Source: Acanthaster planci (lineage: Eukaryota > Echinodermata > Asteroidea > Valvatida > Acanthasteridae). Taken from it: a stretch of DNA of 64,000 nucleotides. Positions 11,121 through 23,600 of this stretch are shown piece after piece. The notes under the pieces were generated by a model. That model had not been told where the DNA came from, did no database searches, and saw nothing but the letters and a program-made list of their open reading frames with translations. The translations under genes and the position numbers were made by a program. Location: the NCBI RefSeq assembly GCF_001949145.1, contig NW_019091490.1, forward strand, positions 1,231,303 to 1,295,302. Direction: 5' to 3'. The number at the start of each line of letters is the position of its first letter. Positions within the stretch are counted from its first letter, which is position 1.

Positions 11121-14100
11121 GAAACCAAAAATACCAAAACAATAAGAGATAAATAGAAATAAATATGGGGGAGGTACTAAACCTCTTTTTGTCGGTTTCA
11201 GTTGATATTTATAATTATACGTTGTATTTTTAGAGGCAAATTTTTGGAGCACTGCTAAAAATGTATTTCTTCTATCATCAGCCTCCCCCTATTTCTTTCG
11301 ATCTAACTTTAATTTTCTTTATGAAGACGCAAAGGAACAGGCGATTCCACTGAACAACGGCAAGTTCTTTGATCTCTTCTGAAGCACCTGTCAGCCCGGC
11401 TGGTGCTTTCAAAGAGCAACACACCACAAGGAACACTCCATACAGATTTAGAAAGTGCATTTACAGGCATATGAGATTTTTATTTTGAAAGCATGTTCAG
11501 ACACAGAATCCATATGGAATCATTAAAAAAAAAAGAATTTAAAAGGCTGAAAAAATAAAATGAGATGACTAAATAAGTGCATGTAATGCTGCAATGCTCT
11601 AAGCAATGAGTTAAACATTCCAATTATTACATGAACAATAAATACTGTTCTCTCCTGATCTTCAGGTAAGCTTAGCACAACTCAGATTTTAAGTTATGTG
11701 AGTGGGTCACTGTTAGTGGCAAGGAATAATTTTGTAACTGTCTTCAGGACCAAATCTGTTCTGGTTCTTCATCAAGGACGAATCTGGTGGGGGGGGCCAA
11801 TCCCACATTTGTTTATTCTGCAAAACTAATGGAAAGCAAATTTCTATAGCCTCACTCCTCAGAAAGGCCCAAAAAGTTTCAAAAATCCATAATAATTTGG
11901 CCCCCCCCCAAAAAAAAATTAGCTTCTGGATCCACTCTCATTCTGCTTCACTGACGGAAGTAACAGGGACTACCCCCATCCTCAAGCCTGTGCCTCCCAC
12001 TCCACCCCATCCACTTACTGAAAAAAATTGGAATCTACCCTTGGTCACCCCGTTGCTGGTCTGTGGGTAAGCAACTGCTAACTTCTCCTTGCCACCGAAG
12101 GTTTCTAGTTCACAGCGAATGGGACTGCATAGACACTAGTTCCATGACGTGCACAGAATGCGGATTACTTATACATGTACAGCACGACGACGTCAGAGCA
12201 ACGAGATGAAACAGGCCTCTCTACAGATGATGTGACAATTTTAAGAGTGCGCTTTCCTATGGAGCTCTGCAAACAGTGGGTTCACACTGGCTCCGCAACA
12301 GGTGTCTAAACAAATGTGATGTCGCAGAGGCCTCCCCGAGGTCTATGCAGCCCATTCAAACATTCGACATGCATGTAAACGACCTATGTTCACGTAAAAG
12401 CCACAATTCATGTGTAATCGGTGACCCCTTAAAAGTGAGCCGCCCACAGAAGTTTCATGATTGTTACGCCACTGATTTGCATTTCCAAGCTGCTGTTACG
12501 ACCGCTGCGGTCACAACCCCCAAAAAAGCTGCTACTTTCTACGGCAACTGCAACATTCACTACTTCATGGAAGAGCTTTCATTGTTTTCCACACTCTCTG
12601 TTTTCTAAAAAAAATGTGCAGTTTCAATTTTCTTTTAATTGGTTTTGCGACGATAGCATTTCCGAGTCACTAGTCAGTAAAGCTACAGCAGAGCTATTGA
12701 GCTTTGTAACATTCAGTCCATGAGTCTAACCCAGTCTCCCCTTTCAAAGGATGGAAGTCAGATCAATTTGGAAAGATGTTTTGGGGTGCAACATTTCAGA
12801 ATTTTAACCAAATTTTCTCAACTCCCTTCAGCTTTTGAACGTGAAATAATCAACGATTCTGCTAAGACGTATTCCCGTCAAGTTACCAGTTACTTCTTCC
12901 GCATGCAATTCTGTGAGCTGAACCAACTCCCAAACAAGGCATCCATTGTGGCTTTTGTCTTTTTCCAAGTGGAAATTTCACACAGTTTTTTGTCGCACTC
13001 TAAAACTCAAGTGGAAAAATCAAATCTTTAAAACCCCCATCTGTTTAAAACGGGAGACTTTGAGACGCTTGGTGGAGGCAGACCAACCAGTCCTTTCTGC
13101 CCGTTTCGGGCATGCACACGCAATTTCAGGCATGCACGCGTGGTTCAGAGCATGTGCACAATTGTGGAAAAGGGCTGGCTTGTCTGCCGCCACCAAGCAT
13201 CATCAAGTTTCCCATTATGTTGCTAATTTAAGGTTGAAAAACACTGGCTGTCTACAAAAATGTACCACAATGTTATAATTCTTAGAGCCTCCGGGCCACA
13301 CATTTCAATAGGAAAGTTCAGACATTACTATTAATTTCAACTATGAAAAATCCAAGCAATCCCAATTTGGCCTTAAATTTCTGAATATACCTTAAGGCTT
13401 TTTTAATCCACACGGACAATATGAATATTTACATATCCAATTTACAGAAAAGAATCGCGTACAAAAGGCACAATTTCTCAATTGACTGACCCTGCATTTT
13501 TCAAGATTCATTGGGAAATAAAGTCTAATCTGCTGCAACAGTAGACTTCACTTTTACAAATACATGTATTGTATTACTGATTCAATCAGAGTTTTTTGTA
13601 GCGGAAAATATGGCTGGTAGCCTTTATACTGGCAAGTCTACATCTTGCAGGTTCACACACTGAACCCTCAGACAGATCTTTAACGCAGGACAGATTTTCA
13701 CTGAAAAGGAAATTGAGCCCAAATTGTGAGGACCGCAAGCGTCCTCAGAGAGCTGGGGTGTGAGATTCTTGTGAGGACCTCGAGTGTCCTCGGAGTAATA
13801 TGAGGATTTATGAGTGTCCTCAGAGTGTTTTAGCTCTCAAACAAGACCAATGAAATGAAAATGCTAACATTTACCACAATGCACATCAGCCAAAGGTACA
13901 TTCTCTGTTCATGATCAAAGTTCGTACATAGAGCCGTAAGGGGAAAAATGGCTGAGCTAAACAATCTGTATTCCAAGACTTCCACAAAACCAGGGATTCA
14001 GTTGCACGGCACGCCCTGATCTATCAAAACATTTCCTCAAGTTGCATATTAATATTTGCCAACACGTAATTCATGGGAAGTTGGCCATTTTTGGGTCAAA

Positions 14101-15532
14101 CATGGATTTAAGAATAGCTGCTAAGTGGCAATCTTTGGTGGCAAAATGCATTGTGTATTGCTCGTATTCAGCAACAACACTGCTCAAATATGCAAATGGA
14201 GTGTGGCACTTCTAAAAGACATTTTGAGGGAATATTCGCAACATCAAGAGTTGGGGTGCAACCACACGAGCTTTATTTTTCACAAAGCAATACCGACGCT
14301 GATGTGAATGTCAAGATAAACTATCAGGATGTTACCTGTATATGTTGATACATGCACAACAGCTATTGGACGCCGACGCACTCGTGTTCGTCAAGAAGTT
14401 GTTGACATGCTAAACATAGGTGTCTCACGTTTAAAGGTTTGTTATACTGTCACAGAGTTTACTTGCTATCACTTTGGGGCACATTTTGAATAATTCAACT
14501 TTTTCGTTCGTCGTGTTTTACAAAGGTACACTTTGGTGAGAGAAAAAGTTTGTCTCTTTTCTTAAAGTTTATTTAGAGTCAAGTCCAAAGTGCACGACTT
14601 ATGTCCACATATCAAAATGAAGTGACAAAGAGAGCCCTTGTCAAGCAGGCCCAAAGACACGCAATCATGTCGCTAGTACGCTTTATCGCGTCTACCACCC
14701 CTGGCTGTCAATTGTCATCAAAGTTGCTGGCCATAAACAAAATGAACTGGAGTACCAGTTTCACTTCAAAGGGTGGAATCATCATGTCAACTAGGCATTT
14801 TATGGGAAAATTTGGGGAATTTTGGACGTAATTTTGCTCAATTTTAGGTGGCAGGACATCTTGGCTGCAACAGAGATATGTTGACATGAGTACCGTATAC
14901 TCCTGTGCGCACAAATGGCACGAGCGTGACCCAAAAGCAAGCGAGAGCCTATCGGGCCAAGGGTCAACCTCGTTCTCACGGGTATGATCTTGCTGCCCCA
15001 AGTTGGTTCCCATCATGCTTTGCTGCCATCTTAACCCCTTGTATTGTATCATTTAAATATCCCGCTGTCTGGGAGATTTAGATTAGGACTATACATGTGA
15101 CACAGATTGACCCGTGACGTGCAGGAGAATACGTGAGCGCGAGCATGTAGCTTTTGAAATATGTGCGTGATTCACTTTACGTTTACGTATATTCATCCTA
15201 AATAGCTAGTCAGTGTCATCTTCATATTCTACATGACCAGGGGCTCGTGAAGCAATGTGCATGCAGCCCATGGAGTCGAGGTTGGCTGAGGGTAGAATCA
15301 TGCACTACTTGGATTTTGCAAGATGGCAGAAAAGTAAATGTTGAGCGTTTACGTGATGCAATCCGAGAGCACTGCGCATGCGACGCTTTCTTGTACCAAG
15401 TTTCTGACTATTGAGAGTAACACTTGCGAATGCAGCCTTTGCGTGCTGTGGCGTTTATGATGACTGTGCAGAAACTGGGCTTATAAACAGTCTGTGGTAC
15501 TGGAGACGCTTGTGCTGGGAGGCACGTCACCG
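11121..15532. other. Spacer between USP24 and RNF170
   Basis: About 4.4 kb without a supportable gene. Open frames are short and have no family motifs. It contains one TIR element (13060-13207), a degenerate GAGGAC...GTCCTC repeat at about 13730-13830, and a short stem-loop GAAGCACC...GGTGCTTTC at about 11381-11410. It must also contain the RNF170 3' UTR next to 15532. A TTTATT (AATAAA on minus) at 14568-14573 is a possible poly(A) signal for it. Confidence 0.6.
13060..13207. mobile_element. Short TIR element, family A (copy 1)
   Basis: Ends TTGAGACGCTTGGTGGAGGC and, on the other strand, CTTGATGATGCTTGGTGGCG form imperfect terminal inverted repeats. The interior has three GGCATGCAC-type repeats. 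Related copies lie at 25587-25760 and about 42669-42797. There is no coding capacity. Confidence 0.55.
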
Positions 15533-18500
15533 TCAGACGGCTCCCGCACGGGCTGCGATGAACCCCCGGTAGATGATGGTGACGTAAATCAGCAGCAGGA
15601 GCAGTATGAGCAGGTCGTCCAGGAAGCCCAGGATGCCAAAGACCGCCTCGGGGATGATGTCCAGCGGTGAGATAAAGTAGAGCAGGGCAGCGCAGAAGCA
15701 GACAATGATGCGGATGCGAAACATCCAGACAAGCCCACTGAGGGTGAAGAACTCACGGATGGCGTGGCGCAGAAGGGTGGGGAGGTCATGGATGTAGTCC
15801 ATCAGCTGGTGGGGAAGGGGGAAAGCAAAGGTCAAAGTTGAAGGGTTACTGGTTGTATTACACTGCAAATGTCACTGCCACCAAATTTGCCAATCTTGTG
15901 GTGTGCGGACCTGAGTACTAGATGTCCTTGCAACCTGTTGTTAAGAAGCATTCTCCGATCAGTCCCACCGTGGTGAGAGAGCTCAAGTCCACACAAGCAG
16001 CGGAAACAAACAAGGGCACTTACAATTTTCTTAGCTAACCCACACACAGTCACATTCATAGCGGATGCCACAATTTGTGCACACAAAAGTCTGTGAGAGA
16101 CAACATTTGTAAGACTTTACTTGAGGGATCCACTCACGTTAGAAATAAGCTGTGCATGCGTTGAACTTACCGGCCGTGGTTCACCGGAGAATCGCCTGTT
16201 GTAGTTGTTGATCTCGCGGGTCACAGCTTGCGCATCATCAGTGGTGTGGTCAACTTCTCGAAAACATGGCAACAAAAGAGTCACCTACGTGCAACAATGA
16301 ATACATTCATATCAAAGAAATGAACATTCGGGGAGGGCGTTTGAAGTTGTTATTGAAACTGGTACCCATTTAGGGGAGGGCGTTTGAAGTTGTCATTGAA
16401 ACTGGTATCCATTTAGGGGAGGGCGTTTGAAGTTGTCATTGAAACTGGTACCCATTTAGGGGAGGGTGTTTGATGTTATCATTGAAACTGGTACCCATTT
16501 AGGAGAGGGCATTTGAAGTTGTCATTGAAACTGGTATCCATTTAGGGGAGGGCATTTGATGTTATCATTGAAACTGGTACCCATTTAGGGGAGGGCATTT
16601 GATGTTGTCATTGAAACTGGTACCCATTTAGGGGAGGGCATTTGAAGTTGTTATTGATACTTGTACCCATTCCCATTAAGACTGAATGCTTACGAAACAT
16701 GATTTCCTTTAAAAAAATAACAAACTTGTAACTTTAACTTCATCCCCTCATTTTATCCCCTGCAAAGCCATGTCCTGGTGAGCTGTGTTGGCACTGTTGG
16801 GAGGTGCGACCGACCACCCACTATATTACAGTATCAACCCAACAAAGTTCTTTTGCCTCTCTGATGAAACACCTGCATGTACCTGTCATGATTTGTTTTT
16901 TTCTGGACCTGGAGAGGATGGGGTGACCAAGTTCTCACACCTCCCAGAGCAAAACAGATGGGTTCAGAAAGAGAGGAAGACCCAGCACAGCGCTCATCGG
17001 TAGAGTCGCAGAACAAATAGCAGACCGACTTTGGAGGAGACGCACTGTTCAGGTCACACGTTATAAAGCACAACACGACCAAACCAGAGGACCGCACTAT
17101 GGGTCATTCTATAAATTAGGGGTCCAATTTTTCTTTCATGTCCCTGTCACGTCTGACGTATGATTTTGTAAGTTCACAACACATTCTGTGATTTCCAAGA
17201 GTGATGAATTAATGCAAATTACCTGCCAACACATAGTAATAGTTTGAAGTCAATTTCAGTGATATTTCTGCTTAAAATTTACTCATAAGGTGTAACGGGG
17301 ACAGAAAAATGACGCGCTTTTGGACCCCCAAGTTATTAAATGATCCCCATTAATAATTCGGTCCTTGTACAAATCTACAGTTAGGATTACAGCTGCACTA
17401 CACGTGCAGTCGTCAACCACAGTTACTTGGAGAGTTTTCGGAGAGACTTTTGTCTTGCCTACCTGCTGCCTACAGACGGGACATCTGATGGACCCAAGCC
17501 AGTTCCCGTGCCTCCAGTAAGTAATTAAACAGTTTCCTTGAGAATGAAAGCAAAGACAAGATGGATTAAGTTTCAATACTCTGTCACGAAATTTTTTTAT
17601 ATTATTCTTGGTCTTTCTATAGCCCATTTGTCTATCTTTGAACACTAACGCGGGCGTCTGGATACGCACTTGTACGCTTGACAAATACATGGTTCCCTAT
17701 TTTAAGTGTAAACTGTAGTCAGCAAGAATTTTGCAACCTTCTACACTTTTTAGCAACTCACGCCCAGCAGAATACATCAAACTGAAGCAGATTTGCTGCT
17801 TCATCGAAGACACAAACAAAAAGTGGATTCTGTTGACAAAAGTTTCTATTAAACACAAGCAAGGAATGGGGCATGCTGTGGTGAATCCTGGCACACTGCA
17901 CCATAGTTGGGCCGGCCCAACTGCTACATAACAGCAATGCTACATAACAGTCAGCGGCATAACAAAGTAATTGCAGGCAGACAACGAAAGAGAAATTCCA
18001 CTCAGTGGGTTTGTATCGAATAGATTTACAACTCGTTTACGGGTAGATAGGACCAACCTAACTACAGTCGGGAACGATGTTACAGTTGGGGTGCAATAAT
18101 TTCATTTCCTGTGGCCAGGCTTGGGGTTAGACTTACGATTGAGATTTACGGTAAGATTCAGTCGCCAAAACTTGGAAAATCACTGAAATCCAGTGCCAAA
18201 AAGTCAGCACTCCCTGTACAGGAATCTAAGCTACATGTAGAAATAACCAGGTAGATTAGTCACGCTAATTCACAGGCAGGGAACCTGTGACTGCCCATCC
18301 AGCAGTGAAACCTACCACAGAACACGTGGCCGCAGTTCGTCTCGGTGGCGTATGCCATTTCGTTCAGGCAGACGGGACAAGTGGGGTCCGTGCTATATCT
18401 GTGCCTGGGCAGCGGCGGTGCCGAGGCGGGGCCATTTTGTTGTTGTTCTTGTTGCTGTGGTTGCTGCTGTTGCTGTTGTGGACTGTCACCGTTTACTGTC

Positions 18501-20355
18501 TCTCTATCCACTCCCAATCGCTGCCTGGCTTCATAAACTCGTTGTTCATTGTCTGGGTGGATAGAATCCACTTGATTTCTACTGTCCACAAAAATTTTGT
18601 TAAAAATGAACAACCGCAGAATTATCCAACTAATATATATCTGACTTTCGTATGACATGTTGTGAAATTATGTTGCAGGCTACGCAGCAAAGAATAAGAA
18701 AATGATGAACAAAAAGTAAACCCAGGAAAAGTTTTCCCTTTTTAACATGGTTAGTAACAAAGATACGAATTCAATCTCAGTAGAATTGTTAAAGACGAGC
18801 TGCATTTCTCCAGAGGGCTCCAACAAATTTTATTTTAAGTAGGAGGATAATTCAACTGGTCATCATGAACAACTTGATTAGCATGGCTTGAGTAACTCCA
18901 GCCCTGATTCTAAATGCTTTTTTTTGTTGTTCTTTTAGATTCAATTTCTCACCTAAACAACAATTCTTTTTTAACACAAACAGACTGATTTTGATTTTGT
19001 TCAAATACGATTAATATTCATTGAATTCAGCATTTTGTAGGGGAAGCCATCGATCCGAGAAAACGGAACTGCATTTTTGTTTTTCGGCTCGACAGTACTC
19101 AGTAGGCTGGTTAAAGCCAGGTACCAGTCACAGCGTCCGTGTAGCGGGCATGCAACACACCTCCCCTGGAAATCGTGCACGGATTCCTATACATGCGTGC
19201 ACTTTACAACTGGAAAACGGATGAATTACACCAACAAAAGTTATGTTATCACTCACTTATTTTCCTTGATTTTGCAATCCATGGTTCATTCTGATATTCT
19301 TAAGCCCCCCCGATGGATAGCTAAGGCCACGACGAACTTGTTAACGTAAAAAATAGTTTCTTCAACAAGGTAAACCAAGAACAAATTAGAACCAAATTTT
19401 TGGTTGTTTTGTACACAACTTTATACCCTGGACATCAGTCGTAATGAAATGAAGACAACGTCCAACCTGGGCTAGGACCCTCCCAACTATAGTTGGGCCC
19501 GTCCCAACTACAGTGCTATAGTTAAGCCGGCCCAACTACAGCACAGAGGTCCAGTGTGCATGTGTCCAACATGTGCCAAAGTCATATTCATTGTTTACAT
19601 TGTCATGTCGTGGATGGAGTGCCATATTTTAGATGATTGTGTCAAGTGTAAGCAGCGGCGTAGCAAAGGCATCTTCTTTGGGGGTGTGTGCCGGAGTCCA
19701 TTTGCCGACTGGTCGATGTACGTCAATAATCCACGACGTCAATTTCAGGTCCAGTTGCTGACTGATCCATTATTTGCCGACTGAAAAGAATTATTGGGGG
19801 GGCAACACTCAACCCCCCTCACTACGCTGCAGAGTGTATGATGCATAAACTTGGATAAGGTTGAGAAAATTTCTATAGAAATTGATCAACAATAGTTGTG
19901 CCAGACCAACTACAGCACTGCAGTTGGGATTGTCCTAACTACATTAGCTGGGGCATAACAAGTTCAACACGGAATTTATGGAATTTAGGATAGGCTACGC
20001 CTACAACTTACAACTTAATCATGTTAATACAAGGCACTTGTGAACGACATATTCAGATGTCTCCGCCATGTAAAATTGTGAGAAAAACGTTGAAAAAAAA
20101 TCGCAATGCAATGTAGACGACGTCCACTGGACTAGTAGTAGCAGATGGCAGGCATACAAAACATGCAAAACGTAGGGAAACTCACCTGTTGACATGGTTG
20201 ACGAAAGCAACCACCAGTGGAACTGCAATGACAATAAATATCCCAAAAGCGTGCACAAGCTCATCTCCAACACCCTCAATTATCGTTCCTGACTGCATAA
20301 GATCCGCAGGCGCTGTTCCTGACTGCAAAAGGTCCGTAGGCGCTGAAGAATCCAT
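15533..20355 (-). CDS. RNF170: E3 ubiquitin ligase RNF170
   Basis: RNF170 is an ER-membrane RING ligase that targets activated IP3 receptors for degradation. Five exons join in phase to 298 residues: 20186-20355, 18316-18581, 17463-17536, 16171-16284, 15533-15805. The ATG at 20355 opens a short acidic leader and a first membrane segment (about 36-52, [14 protein letters not shown]). The C3HC4 RING spans about 125-167 ([24 protein letters not shown]). The DUF1232 region with two more hydrophobic helices is about 230-290, with [20 protein letters not shown] almost as in vertebrates. NNYNRRFSG is also conserved. A polyglutamine stretch at 92-105, absent from the human protein, explains most of the extra length (human about 258). 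It is divergent from the LRR gene on the plus strand. Function is by homology. Confidence 0.93.
16330..16673. repeat. 43-bp minisatellite, 8 copies
   Basis: Eight head-to-tail units of 43 bp begin at 16330, 16373, 16416, 16459, 16502, 16545, 16588 and 16631. Each starts GGGGAGGGCGTTTGAAGTTG or a close variant. The array lies in the RNF170 intron between exons 3 and 4. Confidence 0.9.
17537..18315. other. RNF170 intron 2
   Basis: No coding exon is seen. It contains a GTTGGGCCGGCCCAAC palindrome at about 17907 and a duplicated CTACATAACAG, related to CCCAACTA motifs at about 19488-19545 and 19891-19945. Confidence 0.5.
18582..20185. other. RNF170 intron 1
   Basis: A 1.6-kb intron. It carries the palindrome CCCAACTATAGTTGGG and further CCCAACTACAG copies at 19488-19545 and 19891-19945. 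A stretch with AGCGGCGTAGCAAAGGCATC and a G-run (about 19655-19820) resembles dispersed G-run repeats at about 28030-28290 and 41395-41650. No gene is seen. Confidence 0.5.
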
Positions 20356-20671
20356 TTTCTAAAGACTTTTTTAATTGTCGAAGTTCAGTCTTCTTCCAAC
20401 ATCGTACTTCGTAGTCCGTACGCACCAAAGAAAACTTGCCCTAGTTTCAGTCTGCTCTTGGGAAGACGAATCGTAAGAAATAGGTGGCACGAAGTCTAGG
20501 ACTCACACTATTAAATCTTACGTGAAAGTTGATCGTCTGAAGTCCTGACTCGCTCAATCAAGTTGTGAACGCTTTTGTGTGCATATGACTCGCAGAGCTC
20601 CCAACTATTTTGTCTCCGTGCAACCAGCAACGCGAAAGACGGGACGTGATGGAGTTGGTACTACAAATACA
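20356..20671. promoter_or_regulatory. Bidirectional promoter region, RNF170 / LRR gene
   Basis: Only 316 bp separate the RNF170 ATG (20355, minus) from the predicted ATG of the LRR gene (20672, plus), so both transcripts must start in or near this interval. I see no TATA box on either strand. The head-to-head arrangement is direct; promoter function is inferred. Confidence 0.55.
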
Positions 20672-23600
20672 ATGCGGCTAACATCTAAGGTTTGTCTAAA
20701 AATGCCATTAGCATTGGCATTTTTACAATGTGATGGTGTCAGTAGGTAAAGTAGTGACCCAGCTGACCAAAAACAAGTTAAATGCTGTATTAGCTACCTT
20801 TGATTGAAAGCCAGGCTACAGTCAATCAATCATAACATGTGTGCCCAACCGCTACTTCCTGAACAGGTGTAGGCCTAATTAAGGTTGGGTGTCGGTCACT
20901 TCGCCCCATTTCCACTTCGCACTTTCCACTAAAGCAAAATTACTAGAAAAATGACCGTAACTCTAACTTCCTATGCCAAGGTGTGAGTATTTTATGTTCA
21001 GTGAGATCATGGACTGGTGGAGGAACGGTTGAAATTGGAGCATTTCAAATGAACAATTACATGTACATGATCAAACTAAACTACAGTACAGGCACCCGAC
21101 TTGTTGCAGCTGCTGTCACGTTACATCACACAACCGGAATATCGTGATTATCGAATTAGAGTCCATGTGCCAAGTGCAGATATCAATCAGTCGGCCTTAA
21201 TTGCTCTCACTTTAAATTACCTGGACTAAGCTTATCAGTGAACATTATCGGGCCCCTCGCAAATACAAAAAGAGCACAAAAGAGCTGCAGTGTGCCCTAC
21301 ATGATTATGTAGGCCTCGCTGTCGACCCTTAGCCTAGGCTTAGGTCCTGTTTATTTTACATGGAACTAGATCTCGATTAGTGATCATATTGCTGGTTCGC
21401 TCTATCCATTAGGCAGGTTCTGGGGTGGGTAAACCAGTGAGAGATCACTGATTGAGATTCAGATCCATGTGAAAGAAAGAAGCTCTAAGCCTAACTGTTA
21501 CTCATTAAGGTAACTTAGGGCCCATATTGTGGAATCTGGTGACAGTTATAGATAGGCTTCCTTTTTCTTTTGTGCATGTAGTTGGTGCGGTCCAGGTCAC
21601 GCGGACCTCTTTACTCCGTAGAATACCTGGATCTTTCATATCATGGAATAGGTGAGTTCATTTATTCACACATAGACTATTCTGGCAGTTTTGTGATTGG
21701 GTTTTTCTTACCTGAGGATTGCAAAACATATGCAGTGTTACACAGTCTTTCTGTTGCATAAGGTCATAGGCTGACAGAGTTACTGTTCTATGTACATGTG
21801 TATCGCCACCTGTAGGCAGCAGGCAACAGATTAAGGGGAGTGAATTTCTTCAACCCTCACTTTTATAGTGGCTATACTGAAGCTAAATGACCTTCAGCCC
21901 TTCCCCTTGCTGATCAACACAGTTCAGCTCATGAAGAGTTTTTAAGTTTGACCTATGGGCCTTATGGAATCGAACACCAAATAAAATTATTCTTACCATT
22001 GCATGAATGTGAAAATTTTGATATGTTAGATAGTGCCTGTCAGTACATTAGTTGGATTGAATGGATGGGGATGGGAACCAGTTAAGTGAAGTTCTATTCT
22101 ATGGGCACCGTGGAATAGAACAAATAAATCAGTGACATGTGATCAAGGATCCACCAATCAGATCACGGGGATTGATGAAGGTATTGTAAAGTTTGTGATA
22201 TACTTCTCTGAATGCAGTGACCATCGATGGGCTGAAACAGTGTAGCCGGCTCCAGGCCCTGTCACTGCAAGGTAACAACATCGCCATCGTGCAGAACCTG
22301 GAATCATGTTACAGCCTTTGGCGACTGGATTTGTCCAATTGCAAGGTAGAAAGAGAGAAAAATCTTTCAAACCCCTTTGTAAAGTTAGTTTTTGATAGAG
22401 GGTGTGTAAAACTTTTCTTCCCCATCTTAACCAAGGGATTGTCAATTTTTTGTGGTATTTTCACAAGTGTACCAAACTTATCAACTTGTGTACACTTAAC
22501 AATTAACACTGGCAAAATTTACATTAGCCCTGATAATTTTTTTTTGCAGACTCTTCAGAGGGTTAAGATGAAAAGAGGATGCTTTTTACTCATCTGAGAA
22601 TGACACAATAAAATGGACTACCCCAACTTGTTCTGCAGTGTTGCAGTCAGGACCCCTTAAGACCGCCACAAAATGCCGGTCACAAGACCTGAATTCAGGT
22701 CACCAGCTATCCAATGGAAGTGCAAGAAAAGCATTCCTTTGTTACTATTCACTCTGTAACCTGTGACTGGTCTTTGTGAGAGGTCTTGCGTATGGCCTAA
22801 TGGTGGTCTAGACTAGGACACTGCTGTTTTGAAATGTTTTTGTTTTGCTAGACCAAGAATGTTTACTGCATATGCATTTAATGTTTGTTTGTTTGTTTGT
22901 TTGTTTGTTTGTTTGTTTGTTTGTTTGTTTGTTGGGGTGTTTGTTTGTTTGTTTGTTTGTCTAAATTGTGTACTGTGTACATCAACTGCTTTGACCATTG
23001 TTGGTTCTATGTAAAAATTAACCTAGAAAGCAAATGCCATCAATACCAAGTACAAATTTTAACTTTTTAAAAGTTAGGTTCAGCTTGAAAGTTTTTGACA
23101 ATTTTTACACAGGCTTGGGAGTTGTTACATTTGAATGTGTCAATTTCACATCTGTGTGCACTAGCAAGTTCCACTTTTATCTTCAATTCCTCTCTTTCCC
23201 TCCTATCCAGATAAGCAATCTGGATGGCTTGTCTAAATTCATCGCCCTGGGCTGCCTGAATCTTGCCAACAACGATCTGAAGTGGGGCGAGCTCATGAAG
23301 ATACGTCACATGCACATCCTTGACCTCAGTCTCCATGGCAATGAGATACTGGAGAAGGATGAATACTGTTCGTGCTTCAAGCAATTCCTTTTAAACCCCT
23401 CCCCTCCGTGGAAGTCCTGTGCATGCCATTTTTGAAGACCGCATTTGAATTCTCAGATGCACATAATTGAAGACTTAATTGCGTCTAATGAAATTGCACA
23501 CCTGTAGATATGACAGGGTCGCAATTCATGCTGTCATCAGGATGGGTAGAGAGCCGTTTGTGATAGTATGTAAACCACACTACACACTACGCTTCTGCTG

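Noticed and set aside
12276-13278. Overlapping 88-110-codon plus frames in the spacer
   Set aside because: Low codon bias, no motif, no splice structure, and part overlaps a TIR element.
18287-18655. Plus-strand frames with Cys- or Val-rich low complexity
   Set aside because: They are antisense shadows of the RNF170 polyglutamine exon.
22829-23070. Open frames with VCLFVCLF repeats
   Set aside because: They are translations of the (TTTG)n microsatellite.
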